A stretch of 64,000 bases of DNA from Ancylostoma caninum (GCA_037903475.1 JBAJFG010000389.1:496001-560000), one strand, 5' to 3'; numbered from the stretch's first letter, positions 39,031 through 51,235 are shown. Numbers and translations: made by a program. Notes: generated by a model from the letters alone, not told the origin.

Positions 39031-40589
39031 ACAAACACACCAGCAAGTTTGCCGTAGTGTCACTAAATCTTTCGAGGAACCAAAGTATAACTAGAACCAG
39101 ACAGCAGAACAAATGCATGCGTTCACTAGGTTGTCCTTTTGATTCCTTCTTAGGCAAGGATTAAGTACTTTTGCCGGTTGGTTAACTATGACAGAATGAC
39201 AGTGACATGTATGTCTTTTGGAGGAAGCTGGAATAGATTTTTTTTCAAAGGCCTACCGATTATATCAAATGCTAGCGGCAGCGTTCAATGGATAAAGCTG
39301 CTTAGCAACTGGTTACTAGTAAAATGGAGCAGTTCCAAGCTTCGCTTCTGGTTTAAATAGAAAATAGAGGTTGAGTACACAACTGACGTTTCCGAAAACA
39401 AAAATCAATCTATGCTGAATGACACTGGAAAGTCGGACGGTTGTAGAGTCTACACTATAGATTAAACTCGTCCAAGTCATGGCTCTTTGAAATGTTCACT
39501 TTTACAGCAAAAATTGGTGGAGAAATTTTTAGTAGGTTCCTATAGATTTCGTAACGCACGATCTATTAGATCTGAACTGTAGATATTGTATAACTCCATG
39601 GTAAATTTCTTTGCTAACTGTTATGTAGGAAGAAAACATGAAAAAGCAGCCTAGCCAGACATACTTTAACACCTTTCAACATGCGGAATTCTTTCTGCTT
39701 ACTGCACCATGACATAAAATTCCTATAGGGTTTTCTAAGAGACGCAGTAAATCTGATGGAGCACCCCATTCTCACAACGTATCCTACAACAGCGGAAAAA
39801 AGGCACAAGTCCACGCATATTTTGAGAGACACTTTAAGAACTCATTGGATAAACAGAAACAGACGGATTGCTCAAAAATTGGTAGTGCCATGTGAAGATC
39901 GTGCGTTACACAGAAAACAAGCAGAAATTGCAAGCAACAAGGCAGGTGTCCAGGAAACTGGCCGGAATTCCCGAAACTGGTCGAATGAGCAGAACGCAAA
40001 CAGAACTCGTGGGAAATCCGACTGATTTTTTTTTGTTCTGAAATCGGTTGGATGAATGAGAAACAATGGATTTCTTTGCAGAACAGACTGCGTCAATCTC
40101 CGGAATTATGTTTAAGAAAATAACAATAACAAAATCTGCCGAGAAACAACTCACTCCACAGGCCATGTGATGGGAGAAACGGATGTCTGAATAAGTACAG
40201 GCGTTCATCGTCCAGTGAGAAAATATTTAAATAATATACTTGGGACGTAATAAAAATCGAATAACTCAATTTACTCAATTATTCATCCAGGACTAGATCG
40301 GAAAACTTCAAATGATGAAAAAAAAAAGAGAAAGACCTAAATGCCTCCTTATCATTGCTGAAAGATTGTATTGCTCGCTCTTTTCAAACACCCGCGCTGT
40401 TGACTTATTCGATGTCGAATTTTCGAGTTTTGAATAAGTCCATAGGTATTTAAGCCATCATTCGGTGCTAAGTATATCAAATAACAATGACAAAAATCTG
40501 ACCTGACTGCTAGAACACGAAAGGATGACACGTACAATAGAATGTAGGAAGCGAAAAAAAAAAACGACGACATTATTACTACACATGAA
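39031..40589. other. Intergenic, nothing recognised
   Basis: No supported gene; overlapping short ORFs on both strands around 39750-40200 look like chance. Confidence 0.5.
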
Positions 40590-41060
40590 TGATGAAGGTG
40601 AGTGCGCCGAACACACAAAACGCATAATACACATACCAGCTTACAATGCGAGTCGGACGCGATACGGCGCGCGAACACCGCGCCACTGATACTATCAATC
40701 AATAATAGGGGTGAATGCACACTCAACTCGATGACACACGCACTCAATACAGACGCACTGAGTGTGTGTGTTTCTCGGCCACACCCATCGCCTACACCAC
40801 GATCATCGACCAGGAACGGTTGAACTGCCGTCACTTACTGCATAATTTTTTGCAGTAATCGACGCAACGCAAGCGCAGTTCATTCGGAGCGACGAATTGC
40901 TCGCGCTGCGCCCACCACACGACGACGAAAGTTGCCCCCGCCGATTATGCGATCGATGATGCGACGGGTCGCAGTCGGTATCATTGCCTAATTTACGGTC
41001 CATCTCGGGGGCGGACATGCGATGACCGATGCTGAGGCCACGATCACGCTGATGAGGATC
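40590..41060. promoter_or_regulatory. GC/CpG-rich stretch around candidate exon
   Basis: Several dozen CpGs over about 470 bp stand out in AT-rich DNA, including gcgatacggcgcgcgaac near 40661. This composition also marks the pak-1 start region. Promoter role is inferred. Confidence 0.35.
40839..41018 (-). CDS. Candidate 5' coding exon, possibly alternative first exon of pak-1
   Basis: On the minus strand an ATG at 41018-41016 opens 60 codons (starting MSAPEMDRKLGN, rich in Asp, His, Arg and Ser) that run exactly in phase 0 into a consensus donor GTAAGT at 40838. The stretch is GC- and CpG-rich, unlike its surroundings. Its exit phase equals that of pak-1 exon 1, so it could splice to pak-1 exon 2; a random exon would fit one time in three. 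Such a product would lack the NCK-binding proline motif. It could equally be the first exon of an unseen minus-strand gene or a non-coding leader. I do not recognise the peptide. Confidence 0.4.
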
Positions 41061-41129
41061 GCTGAGGTATGCAGCACATACCACTGGTAAATTGGTCTTT
41101 CGTCTTGCAGTTCCTTGCAGTTAAAGCCG

Positions 41130-41281
41130 CATATATAGTGTGTTTCATCGGGGAATATAGTTGTGAGGATATTAGAGAAAGAGCGAAGGCGAAGAATAGT
41201 GCTGTATTCTGAGAGGTAGGCGAGAAATGCAGATCATAGGCACAAATACTCAACTGTCGTCGTTTTTGAAACACTATATGT
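41130..41281. mobile_element. MITE-like repeat, family C copy 2
   Basis: Ends tatagtgtgtttcatc and gtttttgaaacactatat are inverted repeats of each other. The interior matches 10258-10408 at roughly four of five positions by eye. It lies close to the candidate upstream exon. Confidence 0.7.
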
Positions 41282-41629
41282 ACGGCGAAAACAGCAACAC
41301 TACAGAATTTCTTCAGTCACATGGCGCCTTCTGAATATTTGAAGTCCGCAAAAACAAAAAAGTGGCAGTGAAACCGTTCGTAAGCAAAAATGCAGTTGGC
41401 GAGTACAACTATGGTCCTTCTCGAAAGGATAGACGGATAGATTTCGTAGCTGCAGAATCGCGGCGGGACCTGAACGATGGGTGCGGAGAGAGCACGCTTT
41501 AACACATTCGCGACAACGCAGATTTTCCGCTCAGGGCCATTTTGGACCAAAGCGAGTTTGCGCTTGTTTCTCACCGGATTTGCGAGAATTAGGGCATATT
41601 TGACATGCTGATCACAATTATTCGTCTAT

Positions 41630-42350
41630 TTTACTTGGTAAAGCACTTCTGTAGTGTTACTGTATGTATACTGTAGAAACTGCAGAAGGACCTTTTTCTA
41701 TCAGAATTCAACCAAAATTTGCACAGACGGGTTATTTCACATACAGATTAAGAATATGAATTCCATTGTCTACCGTATCGCCTCACTGCAGGGTTACTGT
41801 GATCATACTGTAAGAACTGTGGGAAAGGTTTTTCATCAGAATTTGCCCGAAACTGGGGCTATTTTACACTCTGAACTCGGATATGGCACCTATCTCGAGT
41901 ATGGATCTTAAATTCGTGTTCAGCATGTCAGAAACCCCCACCTGCCAAAGTTTCAGTGGATTTGGTGAACAAAATGAATCTACAGTATGTCTACAGTAAC
42001 CCTACTGTACTGCGCTACGGTACGAAATGAATGTCAGTTTCGTACTCAGCATGTCAAATAACCTCACTTGCCAAAGTTTCACTGAATTTGGTGAATAAAA
42101 TGCATCTACAGTATGCCTACAGTGATCATACGATAACGCTACAGTAGCCTTAGAGTACTGCTCTACGGTGCAGGACTGATGGCGTATTTATGTTCAGCAC
42201 GTCATGTAACCCCAAAGTTCAAATTTGTTGTAGATGCTGTGAGATAATGTATCAACAGCAGCTACAGTATGACTACAGTAATCCTACAGTACCGCAGTTA
42301 CGGTACAAAATGGATGCCATTTCCATGTTCAGCGGGTAGAATAACCTCTA
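41630..42350 (+). repeat. Diverged minisatellite rich in TACAGTA
   Basis: Units of roughly 130-140 bp each carry ctacagtatg, ctacagtaa, a gtactgcgctacggta-like block and a region ending ttcagc(a/g)(t/c)gt. At least four diverged units are visible, most clearly at 41935-42060 and 42060-42200. Confidence 0.7.
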
Positions 42351-42398
42351 GGGCCAGAATTTGGGGAAGCTCCACCTAAGAAAAAGGGATAAAACGGA

Positions 42399-42464
42399 TA
42401 CGACCCACCGGTGGGTCGTATTGTCCTCTACGTAACTTCCCGTACGACCCACCGGTGGGTCGTA
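42399..42464. repeat. Twin perfect 22-bp palindromes
   Basis: The same palindrome, with core gacccaccggtgggtc flanked by tac and gta, occurs at 42399-42420 and 42443-42464, 44 bp start to start. Both copies are followed by ttgtcc. Confidence 0.95.
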
Positions 42465-42579
42465 TTGTCCGTTATGTGTTAATTTAGAGGGTCCCGCAGG
42501 TCTTGCAACGATTCTGCAGCCGCAACGCTATGAAACCGCACGCGCAGTTGGTCTAACTTTCCGACAAGGGCTGTAACTG

Positions 42580-42755
42580 TGGTGACCTGTACAACTAACT
42601 CAAACTCATGAGGTGTACTGCCCACTAAAGTGTAGTGTTTAATATTGGCATGCATGTACTTAAATGACTGTCGATTAGATTATTTGTACTCGAATCTATA
42701 CACTGCACCTACATGAATGTGTCATGTAATGAATAATAATACTTGACAGATTACT
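42580..42755 (+). repeat. Dispersed repeat family E, copy 2
   Basis: Direct copy of 38000-38185, roughly 75-80% identical by eye. It lies just downstream of the twin palindromes. Confidence 0.75.
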
Positions 42756-42792
42756 AGCTGTCTCCGGATTTCCCTCTGAAAAATGTCCTCTC

Positions 42793-43322
42793 ATCGGATC
42801 AGTTTTCTTTAGGTATTTTCGCCTAGACTTCTTTTAGGAGGGAGGAGGGGGGGGGGGGGGGGGAGGGGTTTATGATGGTCTGATCGCGAACATCGCGCTA
42901 GGTTTATACCCTAGCACTGTTTTTGTGAGATTACCTTGGGAATAATATGGGAGAATAAAATTAAATACTAGTATCGACCGGGAACTCAGAGCAATGACAG
43001 GGGCGCTTGCCGCAGCCCAGCTACTACTGGGGCTACGATACAAAGTGGGTACGATATTCATGTTTATCAACTCCAAGAACCTTTAATCAACCAGTGGAGA
43101 AAGTTGCGCATTTTGAGCGAAAAGAAAGGGGATAGTCTCTCTTTCAGATTCATTTCCCTGCCAAAATTGACATTTCCTCTCCGTCTTAGTGTAATCTTTC
43201 ATACCCCTACGAAAACGGGGCTCAGGGAGATAGCCTAGTGCGATCTGCGTAATCAGGCCTTCAAGTAATCCCAAAATTGAAGTCTAGGCGAAAATTTCCA
43301 AAGAAAACCGATCTGATGACAA
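42793..43322. mobile_element. Fold-back element around a 17-G tract
   Basis: The left arm (tcggatcagttttctttagg, then ttttcgcctagactt, then gatcgcgaacatcgcgctagg) pairs with the right arm (cctagtgcgatctgc, then aagtctaggcgaaaa, then aaagaaaaccgatctgatg). The G tract at 42847-42863 interrupts the left arm, so it may have expanded after insertion. Confidence 0.75.
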
Positions 43323-46300
43323 GACCCTCTCTATAATTCTGTATTTCCCACTTCCTTTTTCATGCTGGTTCACATGGTTTCACTCGATCAGCAAAGCAAA
43401 TTTCCTTAAATATACTTAAATGCTTGAAAACCATATGAAATGAGGGTGGAAACTGGGATCTCTGCAATTTCAGTGACTCGGACGGAGGAACTTCAGAAAT
43501 GGAGTTATAAAAAATGTCAATTTTAACATTAAACAATCAAAGATAAGTGTTCAAAAACAGCGATTTCGAACTATTTTATAGAGCATTTTTGGAAAATTTG
43601 ACGTCATCGCGCGTCCGCCTCTTTGGGATTTTTTTCCACATTTTGTTCAAAATCTCACTGCTTCGCTTAGAAGACGATTAAGCAGTTTCTTTCATGAGTG
43701 TCCAAACTAACTGTGAACAATTTTTGAATTCACTTTTATGGAAACATGTTCAGAAACAAACACCAAATAATCGATTGAAGATTATCTCCCTCGATACAAA
43801 TCGATTAAGCATATTCTTCAAGTAACCGAAAAGTAGGATTCCGAAAGCCAAATATAATTTGCTCTCGTATTGCATAGTTTTTCGTTTTTATCAAAGTAAA
43901 CAATGGCGAACGATGATAGCAGACCACAGTCAAAATGATACCACTAAAAGATAAAGTCGAATTTACCACCAATCAACATAACAACGTAATCAACGCGGTT
44001 GTTTCTGAGAGAAGGTGCATGTCCAGCTCCTTTGCTAGTTTCGTAGCGACGGTTCCCATACATTATTTGCATAAACGTGTCACGATATGTAAATGCATTC
44101 GTTCGTTTCATTCATACAACTTTCCGGGATTTCCGTAAGTTTTTTCCTCAACGGCAACGCAACTAAAGAATCCAAAACATGTCTGGTAGTTCTAAAATCT
44201 TTTCTAGAGATTTCTCTGGCATGATAATTTCCTCTACGAGTGTTTTGGGTAGGTGGATGCTGCAGCCGCAGAACAGCTTGAATGCGGAACACTGGTCAGA
44301 AGTCGAAATAGTTGGTGCAGTCGTCATTTCTGCCTTGTTGGGTAGCAAAAGTCATCTCTGACATTTGCCTGGACAAGATTGCAAAGAACTGTGACCAACA
44401 TCGTTGATTTGCCTTATTTCAACGTGGTTTTGTCAGGCATTATCGCTGATTACAGCCAATCAACACTGGCGTCGGGGGTAATTCTGAGGGCAGTCAGGCG
44501 GCCGAAACCTCTCACTGCCACGCTTACACATCCTCAGTGATGAGTCTTGTGGACCATAAAACAAGTGTTCGAATGGCAGGCAAATCCTAGCAGCTCGTCG
44601 CTTATAGTTCGATATGAGGAACTAGTCGAGTTCGAAACGAGGACATCGCGGAAACCACTTGTCGGTGTCGTGAACAAAACAAAAATGCACAATGTTGACG
44701 TTCGACGACACGTGATCGCGATGATTAACGTGCTTTATTCATTCAAATTTCTAGCGATTCAATCGAAATAGCTGTGCTTTTGTCGAGATTGTAATCTCTG
44801 GAATGATGACAACGCAATGCTTCCACCTATTCAGCAATTGATACGAAAGTGCACACAGTGCAGAAGCAGAAAAATGACCGACGGTGAACGGAACGAAAAG
44901 CCGTGTCCTGTAATTCAATGGATAACAAGTCGAGTCAACAATGAATCAGCACTGAATGTGTCACAAAATAACTGACTTTTGTCTGCTTTATGACGAACAC
45001 TTGAATGTTATGGCAAAGTTGGGTTGGGGAGCAGACATATTTCTTTTGAAGGATGAAACTAGTACGGGATAGTAAGTTCTATTCTTAGGACCGAATAATG
45101 CATTAGATATGTTCAAATTCGTAGATTCAATTTTGAAAAACTCAATGGATTCCCGAAAAAGAGAGGATTGTATAATGCCTGAGGAGTAGTGAGGAATTTC
45201 TCTTTCTTGAACATTTGAATTGTTTGGATCGGGTTCTGAATTCATAATTGAGTTAAGTGGATAATTGGGTTCTTACTTTGGTCCTAAGTATAATAAGTTC
45301 TAATAATTACATAAAAACATCCTTTTTCTTGAAATTAAGATTGTAATATTGAGAAACAATTTGGCTCATTCTTAAAGGCAATTAAATTCTCTTCAAAACA
45401 TATTGAACGAAAAGTTCCAATACTAGAGCTCCCATGCTTGAAAATAGGAAGTTTCCGTAAATATTAGATGATTTTTGGTACAAAATCGTCAATTTTACCC
45501 TTGTTCCATCAATAATATGTAGTGATAAATCTCATTTTTTGGAATGATCCTCGTTAGAGTTGTTCACTGTTGAGTAAATAAGTTGCTAATCATTTGCTTG
45601 TCAGTGACCGTTTGATTAGGTTACGCTCAAAATCATAGCGAAGACGACTTCCAAAAGGAAATTGAAACAATGATGTTCGAAGTAAACGAATTTGTTTCTA
45701 CCACTAAAAAAGTAATCACTGCGGTGTTAAAGTCCACTGGTAACAAAATAATATGGATAGCTAGAAACTAGTGCGCAAATGACATCCAATTCAAACTACA
45801 TTCTAACACACGACCAGCGATTTTTTTTTCTGGAAACGAAAACAGTATTTGAATAGAAGTGATTTAGAATAACCTAAAAAGAAAAAGCCGAAAGAGACCT
45901 GCTGCATATTTACATTTTTTTTTGTTCACTGGCCCACCAGCAGAAGCTGAGGATTACCCGAAAGATGTCAACAAGGCCATAAATAAGAGCGATTAGGGTG
46001 ATCCAAACGGATAGAAGGCAGAATTCTCGGTGGATAGAACGGTGGCAATGTTAGCATTCTGTGGTTAGTTTGAGATTATTCGTCTAGGAGCTCTAGAAGC
46101 GTACACAGCCTCATTGTAGGGATACTACACATAAACTCACTAATCCTCGTGCTCCGAACAGAGCAGGCGGCGGACCCGAGTTGCTCATTCGGATAAATTT
46201 ATTGCCTTTCGGTGGACATTGATAGAAAAAATGTGAGTCGCCGATTTTTCCACACCTAGGGAAGCAGGGAGACGTATTTTTCTACAAAAAAAAATTAGCT

Positions 46301-47984
46301 CACGCTACTCACATCGTAAATATTTCAGTGAAAAGCACAGCTTTGAAAACACTCCAGAGGTCTGCTCTTCATGCCTTTTAGCTCCTTTCTGTAATGGAAA
46401 TAGGCCACTCCTAGAGGTTGTAAGTTAGAAGGTTGGATGGTTGTGATTCCAGCAGACAAGGGTGCAATAATTCACGCAATTAAAAAAAGCAATGAAAATC
46501 ATTCCTGGATAGGAGAAGTCAACTCAGAGTCACACTAGATCGTAGGGATTGTTTGAGTGCACGTAATTTAGTTTTTTTTTCCTGCAAATAGGTTTAGTAA
46601 TGAAAGAAAGGCATTACGATACACTACAGTAAAATTCCAGTGATTGCCTTACTTTATGTTGACGGATTCTTCTCACTCCCAGAAAACTAGAAAGAGGTGA
46701 AGCAATAGACGAGAACAACGCAAATGCAAACGCCGAGGCGTAGAATCAATTAGTCACCTGACGAATTTTTGAACTTTTTCTCTACCGCTTTGCACATTCT
46801 ACGTCCCTGCCTTTTTCCTGAAAGAAACTAGTGACTATTTCTCTATAGTACATCTTTACACGAGTAAAAGAGCGTAGGTTTTTCTTGGTCATTGAAAGGT
46901 GAGCAGCTGGCTGCAGGTGGGGTGACCTGTCACCTTTGGCACAATATCATATAAACGACTAGGGCTAACATTACATCTGAATTGAGAAGGTAAACTTCAC
47001 AAGTGCAGAAATACGGAAATATATTAGAGGAGAGAGGTTGTCATATAACTCTATGCAACGTATTTTTCAGCAGCGAACAAGCATTCAAAGCCCCTATTAT
47101 AAAGGCATGCATGAGTGTGCACGAAAGCGATTTCATGCCTCAATATCGGAGTGATTCGTTGTAGAACTTCGAACGTACTGGCTTGGGGTGCTATTGAACC
47201 AGGACGGGAAAGGTGGAGAGTAACGAGTTTGACTGCCTACGAGCATTGGAATATGAGTATTCCTGGAGAGGTACTGCAGGACAAGCGTTGGTTTAGAAAT
47301 TAAGAATGACAATCTTATAAAGCTTTTACCACTTATAGATTTCATAGTGTTCCTGCCACACAGGAAATCTTAGTGTTTTTGCCACAGAGAGGACCAAGAC
47401 AGTGAACTATTGAAACATGCTCAGGTTCAAGGATCAAGGAATATGGAGATTCAACAAAGACAGATACTGAATCATTTCAGACGAAGAGTTACGCCATGAA
47501 TGTTCAAGAATGTTTATTCTCTGCACATGAAATGTGTTTGATTTATTGGAACCATTGTTTATCTTTCAAATACTAAGCGACTATTGCTCGTTGAAAGTAC
47601 AAGCATATCGAAAATTCGTACACTACCACCATCCTTGTTTTCCTCATTATCTGGAAATTTTCAAGCATTTCCAGAATTTTTAAAATTCACTAAGGTCAAA
47701 ATACTTCATACGTTACTTCCAGACCAACCATTAAATCTCCCAACGATAGCGCTTTTTAGTTCAGCCACTGTTGACAGCGATAATGGACGCTCCCACGCAT
47801 TTGGCGTTCATCGCCTCCTTCTCGTCTATGGAGGGCATTTCTCTGGGGTGGACTGATTGCCCTGAAATCAACGCCTTTGTGAGTTTCTGGAAGAGATCCA
47901 ATTTTGACACCCAACGACCAGTACGAATATGAGCACTGGAGATCAGAGGGACGAGCGGGCCGATGTGGGGGGGGGGGGAGGGGT
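43323..47984. other. Intergenic, nothing recognised
   Basis: Short ORFs on both strands, for example around 44160-44360, without a recognisable domain. No RNA gene or clear repeat found. Confidence 0.5.
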
Positions 47985-48050
47985 GGGAGAGAGAGAAAGA
48001 AAGAAAGAAAGAAAGAGAAAGAAAGAAAGAAACCAAAAAAGAAAGAAAGA
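47964..48050 (+). repeat. G tract and GAAA microsatellite
   Basis: A run of about 12 G followed by purine-only DNA with many gaaa units. The strand asymmetry is extreme over about 85 bp. Confidence 0.9.
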
Positions 48051-48814
48051 GAAGTAAACATCTGCACATTTCTCAAACAAACAAATTCATGTTGGAATTA
48101 AACTCATTGCGATTTCTTCTTTTTCATTATAAATTTCTATTCCTGATCATCCACCTTTAGTATCCATATTGAGAAGTGTTTGAACAGAACGTCTATTTTT
48201 TCCTCATTCGCTCAACGGAGACCCATAAGACTGTCATAGCTGCACCAAGAAAAGAAGTGCCGATGTGAGGAAATCTTTTTAAAAAACTTTCAGAACCACT
48301 CCTTCCAAAGTGCAGTCTATTGCATCGAGGCGAATGCTATCTGGTGAATAAGTGCTCTGGTGAATCATCAAAAACAGCGAATTGAGCGGAAATGGTGATT
48401 ACGATGCAGGTGTTATCTGTAGTTGGGGAAGAACTCTCCGATGTTGAATGAACTTTCGGAAAGGGAAATTTTCTCTTATCAGGATCGCTCGTATGAGATT
48501 AACACCCGAAAGAAAAAAGGCTTTTGCACCTAAAGTGGAGTAGCAAAAGCAAAGTTCCAAACTCTGGCCACTACCTCCTATTAGGGATTAAAGGCAAGGT
48601 CCGATCAAAATTTTCAATATACCGATCTTGTGCTCTCTGTGATGTAACTCACCCGTACATCATGTAACCCAAGTTTGGAAGAGCTTCTCAAGGTCAATGT
48701 CGAGCTTCAAAGAGAAATGTTCGTAGGTTTTGGTACCTAGTGCTCCGATGTCCATGGTGTTGCCACCTCTACTCACTTCTAACACAACAACACCTGACGT
48801 CACACCCTCCATAT

Positions 48815-48965
48815 TGTGACAAGGAGATACATATTGCAGTAGCAATGAATTGTGCAACAACTTCGGTGCTGTGGCATCCACGAATACAGCCACACAGGTG
48901 CTGCAGCACCTCCCACAGCAACACCCTATCTGCCACTGCAGCATTTTGTACAAGGGATTCGGAAA
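48815..48965 (+). repeat. Dispersed repeat family D, copy 1
   Basis: Contains acacaggtgctgcagcacct and gcaacaacttcggtgctgtgg. It matches 57165-57310 in inverse orientation. Confidence 0.78.
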
Positions 48966-49033
48966 GGAGTGACCATCGGTGCAATTGCTGAGTCATTTCG
49001 AAGGCTACTTGCGAATAGCTACTCAAGGGACTT

Positions 49034-49229
49034 GAAAACCGTGTTTTGCATGAGATTGAAAGATGCAAATTCCACGATTAAGACATACGTGCTCATGCAA
49101 AACACGGTTTTTTTTAATCAATAGTTCTATACCGACAATAGTCAATCCATGCAAAACCCATGCACACCCATGGATATGCATGGGTTTTGCATGGGCCTTG
49201 CATGGGTTTTGCATGGGTATGCATGGATT
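49034..49229. repeat. Hairpin plus CATGGGTTTTGC repeats
   Basis: aaaaccgtgttttgcatga (49035-49053) pairs with tcatgcaaaacacggtttt (49093-49111). The following 49146-49229 is built of atgcatgggttttgcatggg units in both orientations. The motif tgcatg is shared by both parts. Confidence 0.85.
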
Positions 49230-49384
49230 TTTCGTACGTTCTGTATCGAATTTGCAACATGGTTTTTAAATTTGCTGAATGAAAACAGCTCGCACGTTGC
49301 CCTTCAATTGAGAATCTGAACTGTTGGAATGGGTCAGCTCGCGAGCGTGTTACAACGGAATGCTTATGATGTGAATCGCCTAGC

Positions 49385-49560
49385 AGGCCTCATATGGTCG
49401 TCCACGAATTGAGCCGTATGCATACCTCTCCCCGAGCCTCCCTCACCGGGGATGGGGATGCCGCTTGGCGTTCCCCGGTATGCACACCTCTTCCCGAGCT
49501 TTCCCCGTCCCCGGCCACGCCCACGAAAAGCAAGGGAGATTTCCCCTTACTATCGAAGGT
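49385..49560 (+). repeat. Dispersed repeat family G, copy 1
   Basis: Has tggtcgtccacgaattg, gtatgcatac and repeated ccccggggatgg-like blocks shared with 51090-51235. Confidence 0.7.
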
Positions 49561-49970
49561 GGGGGAAACATTCTAGGCGTCCGTTTTTGGCTTATTTTCT
49601 GTTAGAGAACGAATATTCGCAACATTTTAGGTAGTTAAACTTCACTACTGAGTCGTACCTTTGTGTTTTGCTTCAATTACCTTTGTATTTCTTAATTTTC
49701 ATCGTCATACAGAGTGTGTTATAAACAGCCGATTAAATAGTTACCTCTGTCTTCGCAGTCTTCGTAAATCCTTTATTTAGCTTGGTTTTGCTAACTGTAT
49801 TTCATTTTGGTTTTGCTCCAGACATACCGCCGACGTATCTATGGATTATTTCCGAAAAATTCTGGAAGGATTGTTACGAAACAGCTTCGCTATTGCTTCG
49901 CAACTTCTTTCAACGACGAAGAAAATGAAGAAAAAAACCGAGAAATATCACGATATTAAGAAAAGCAACA

Positions 49971-50172
49971 TACAGGAAGCTCCAAATGTTCGCAGTCAAG
50001 AGGGCGTGGCCACGGCGCGGCTTCTTGATCAGACACAGGCGCTCTCTATGCTGCCTCTGGCTTCTCTGATTCTGCAGCCAACCAATGGCAGCATGCCGAG
50101 CGCCTGTGTCTCTGCCTAAAGCCGCGTCGTGGCCACGTCCCTCTTGACTGCGGACATTTGGAGCTTCCTGTA
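49971..50172. mobile_element. TA-flanked fold-back MITE
   Basis: Starts tacaggaagctccaaatg and ends catttggagcttcctgta. Arms are about 53 bp with few mismatches, and TA borders both ends. An inner inverted pair (cacaggcgctc near 50034, gagcgcctgtg near 50098) extends the palindrome. Confidence 0.9.
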
Positions 50173-50201
50173 TAAATAAAGAGAAAGGGGCATTTTATGG
50201 C

Positions 50202-50790
50202 ACTATTGTACTTGAGCGGCCCCACTATCGACCCCAAACTCAAAATCATGGATTTCTCTGAAAACTTGCATACAGGGGTAATTCGATGTGCTGATCACGA
50301 ATATTAAATTCATTTCGCATGATAGTATCGATTTTATTGATTTTATCGATTTTTCCCAGGTATGGACCTCCTCTAGGATCTCTCTGAAAATTTGCTTACT
50401 GCGGTTTCTGAAGGTGCTGGTTACAACATCATGAAGATTTCGCGACAAAATGTCGACTTGATGGGAAAAACTCCAGTGAAGCCGGCAACTACACCGCCTT
50501 ACAGATAAAAATCTGGAGAAAACCAAGGAAATCGAGAATATGATGCAAAGCGGCTATTATATTCGTGATCAGCAACTTCAAAAACCTCTAGATGCACTTT
50601 TTCAGGGAGATTCGAGATACGAGTCGAACTTGGAAAAAAATCGATAAAATCAGAAAAAAAATCAAAGGACCATGCGAAATGAATATGATACTCGTGATCA
50701 GCACATCAAATTACCCCTGTATGCAAGTTTTCAGAGAAATCCATGGTTATGAGTTTGGGGTCGATAGTGGGGCCGCTCAAGTACAATAGT
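50202..50790. mobile_element. 589-bp long-TIR element
   Basis: About 150-bp terminal inverted repeats: actattgtacttgagcggcc at the left and ggccgctcaagtacaatagt at the right. Homology extends inward through the gtgctgatcacgaatatt and atcgattttat regions. The interior has no transposase. It lies 30 bp from the preceding MITE. Confidence 0.9.
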
Positions 50791-51089
50791 ACCCATTTTA
50801 TAATGAGTTACTTCAAATTAGAGGCAGTCCGACTCGTATGCGGCGTTGAAAGAAGTTGAGAAGTTGTTTGTTTTTCAACAATCCCTAAAAATAAAACCAT
50901 CGACATAGTCCACAGAGGTGTAGACCGGACCTTCTGATACTAGAGCAAATCACAATGCGAATAAAGCTGTAGAAAAGTCCTCTTTATTTTAAAATGTCAC
51001 CCTAGAAAAGCAAAATGAATGTCAGCGCCGGTACTCATGGCGAAACGAATGCGCGAAATCGACGCTCCAACTCCAATTACTGCGCGAGT

Positions 51090-51235
51090 TTCTCCCCGAG
51101 GGAATCCCTGGAGATGTGCATACGACTTTTCCCCGACCATCCCCGGCCGGGGATACTCCCCGACCGGGGATGGTCGGGAAGCGGGGATGGCTGGGGAAAG
51201 ATATGCATACGGCTCATGGTCGTCCACGAATTGCG
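51090..51235. repeat. Dispersed repeat family G, copy 2 (palindromic)
   Basis: gcatacgacttttccccgac… and …ggggaaagatatgcatacgg form a large imperfect palindrome centred on ccccggccgggg-type sequence, then the same tggtcgtccacgaattg as in copy 1. Confidence 0.75.

Noticed and set aside
41655..42330. CRISPR array
   Set aside because: Repeats are long, diverged and without unique spacers of constant size, and the organism is an animal.
47756..48160. Long overlapping frames rich in Lys/Glu or Phe/Ser
   Set aside because: They are translations of the GAAA microsatellite and G tract on both strands.
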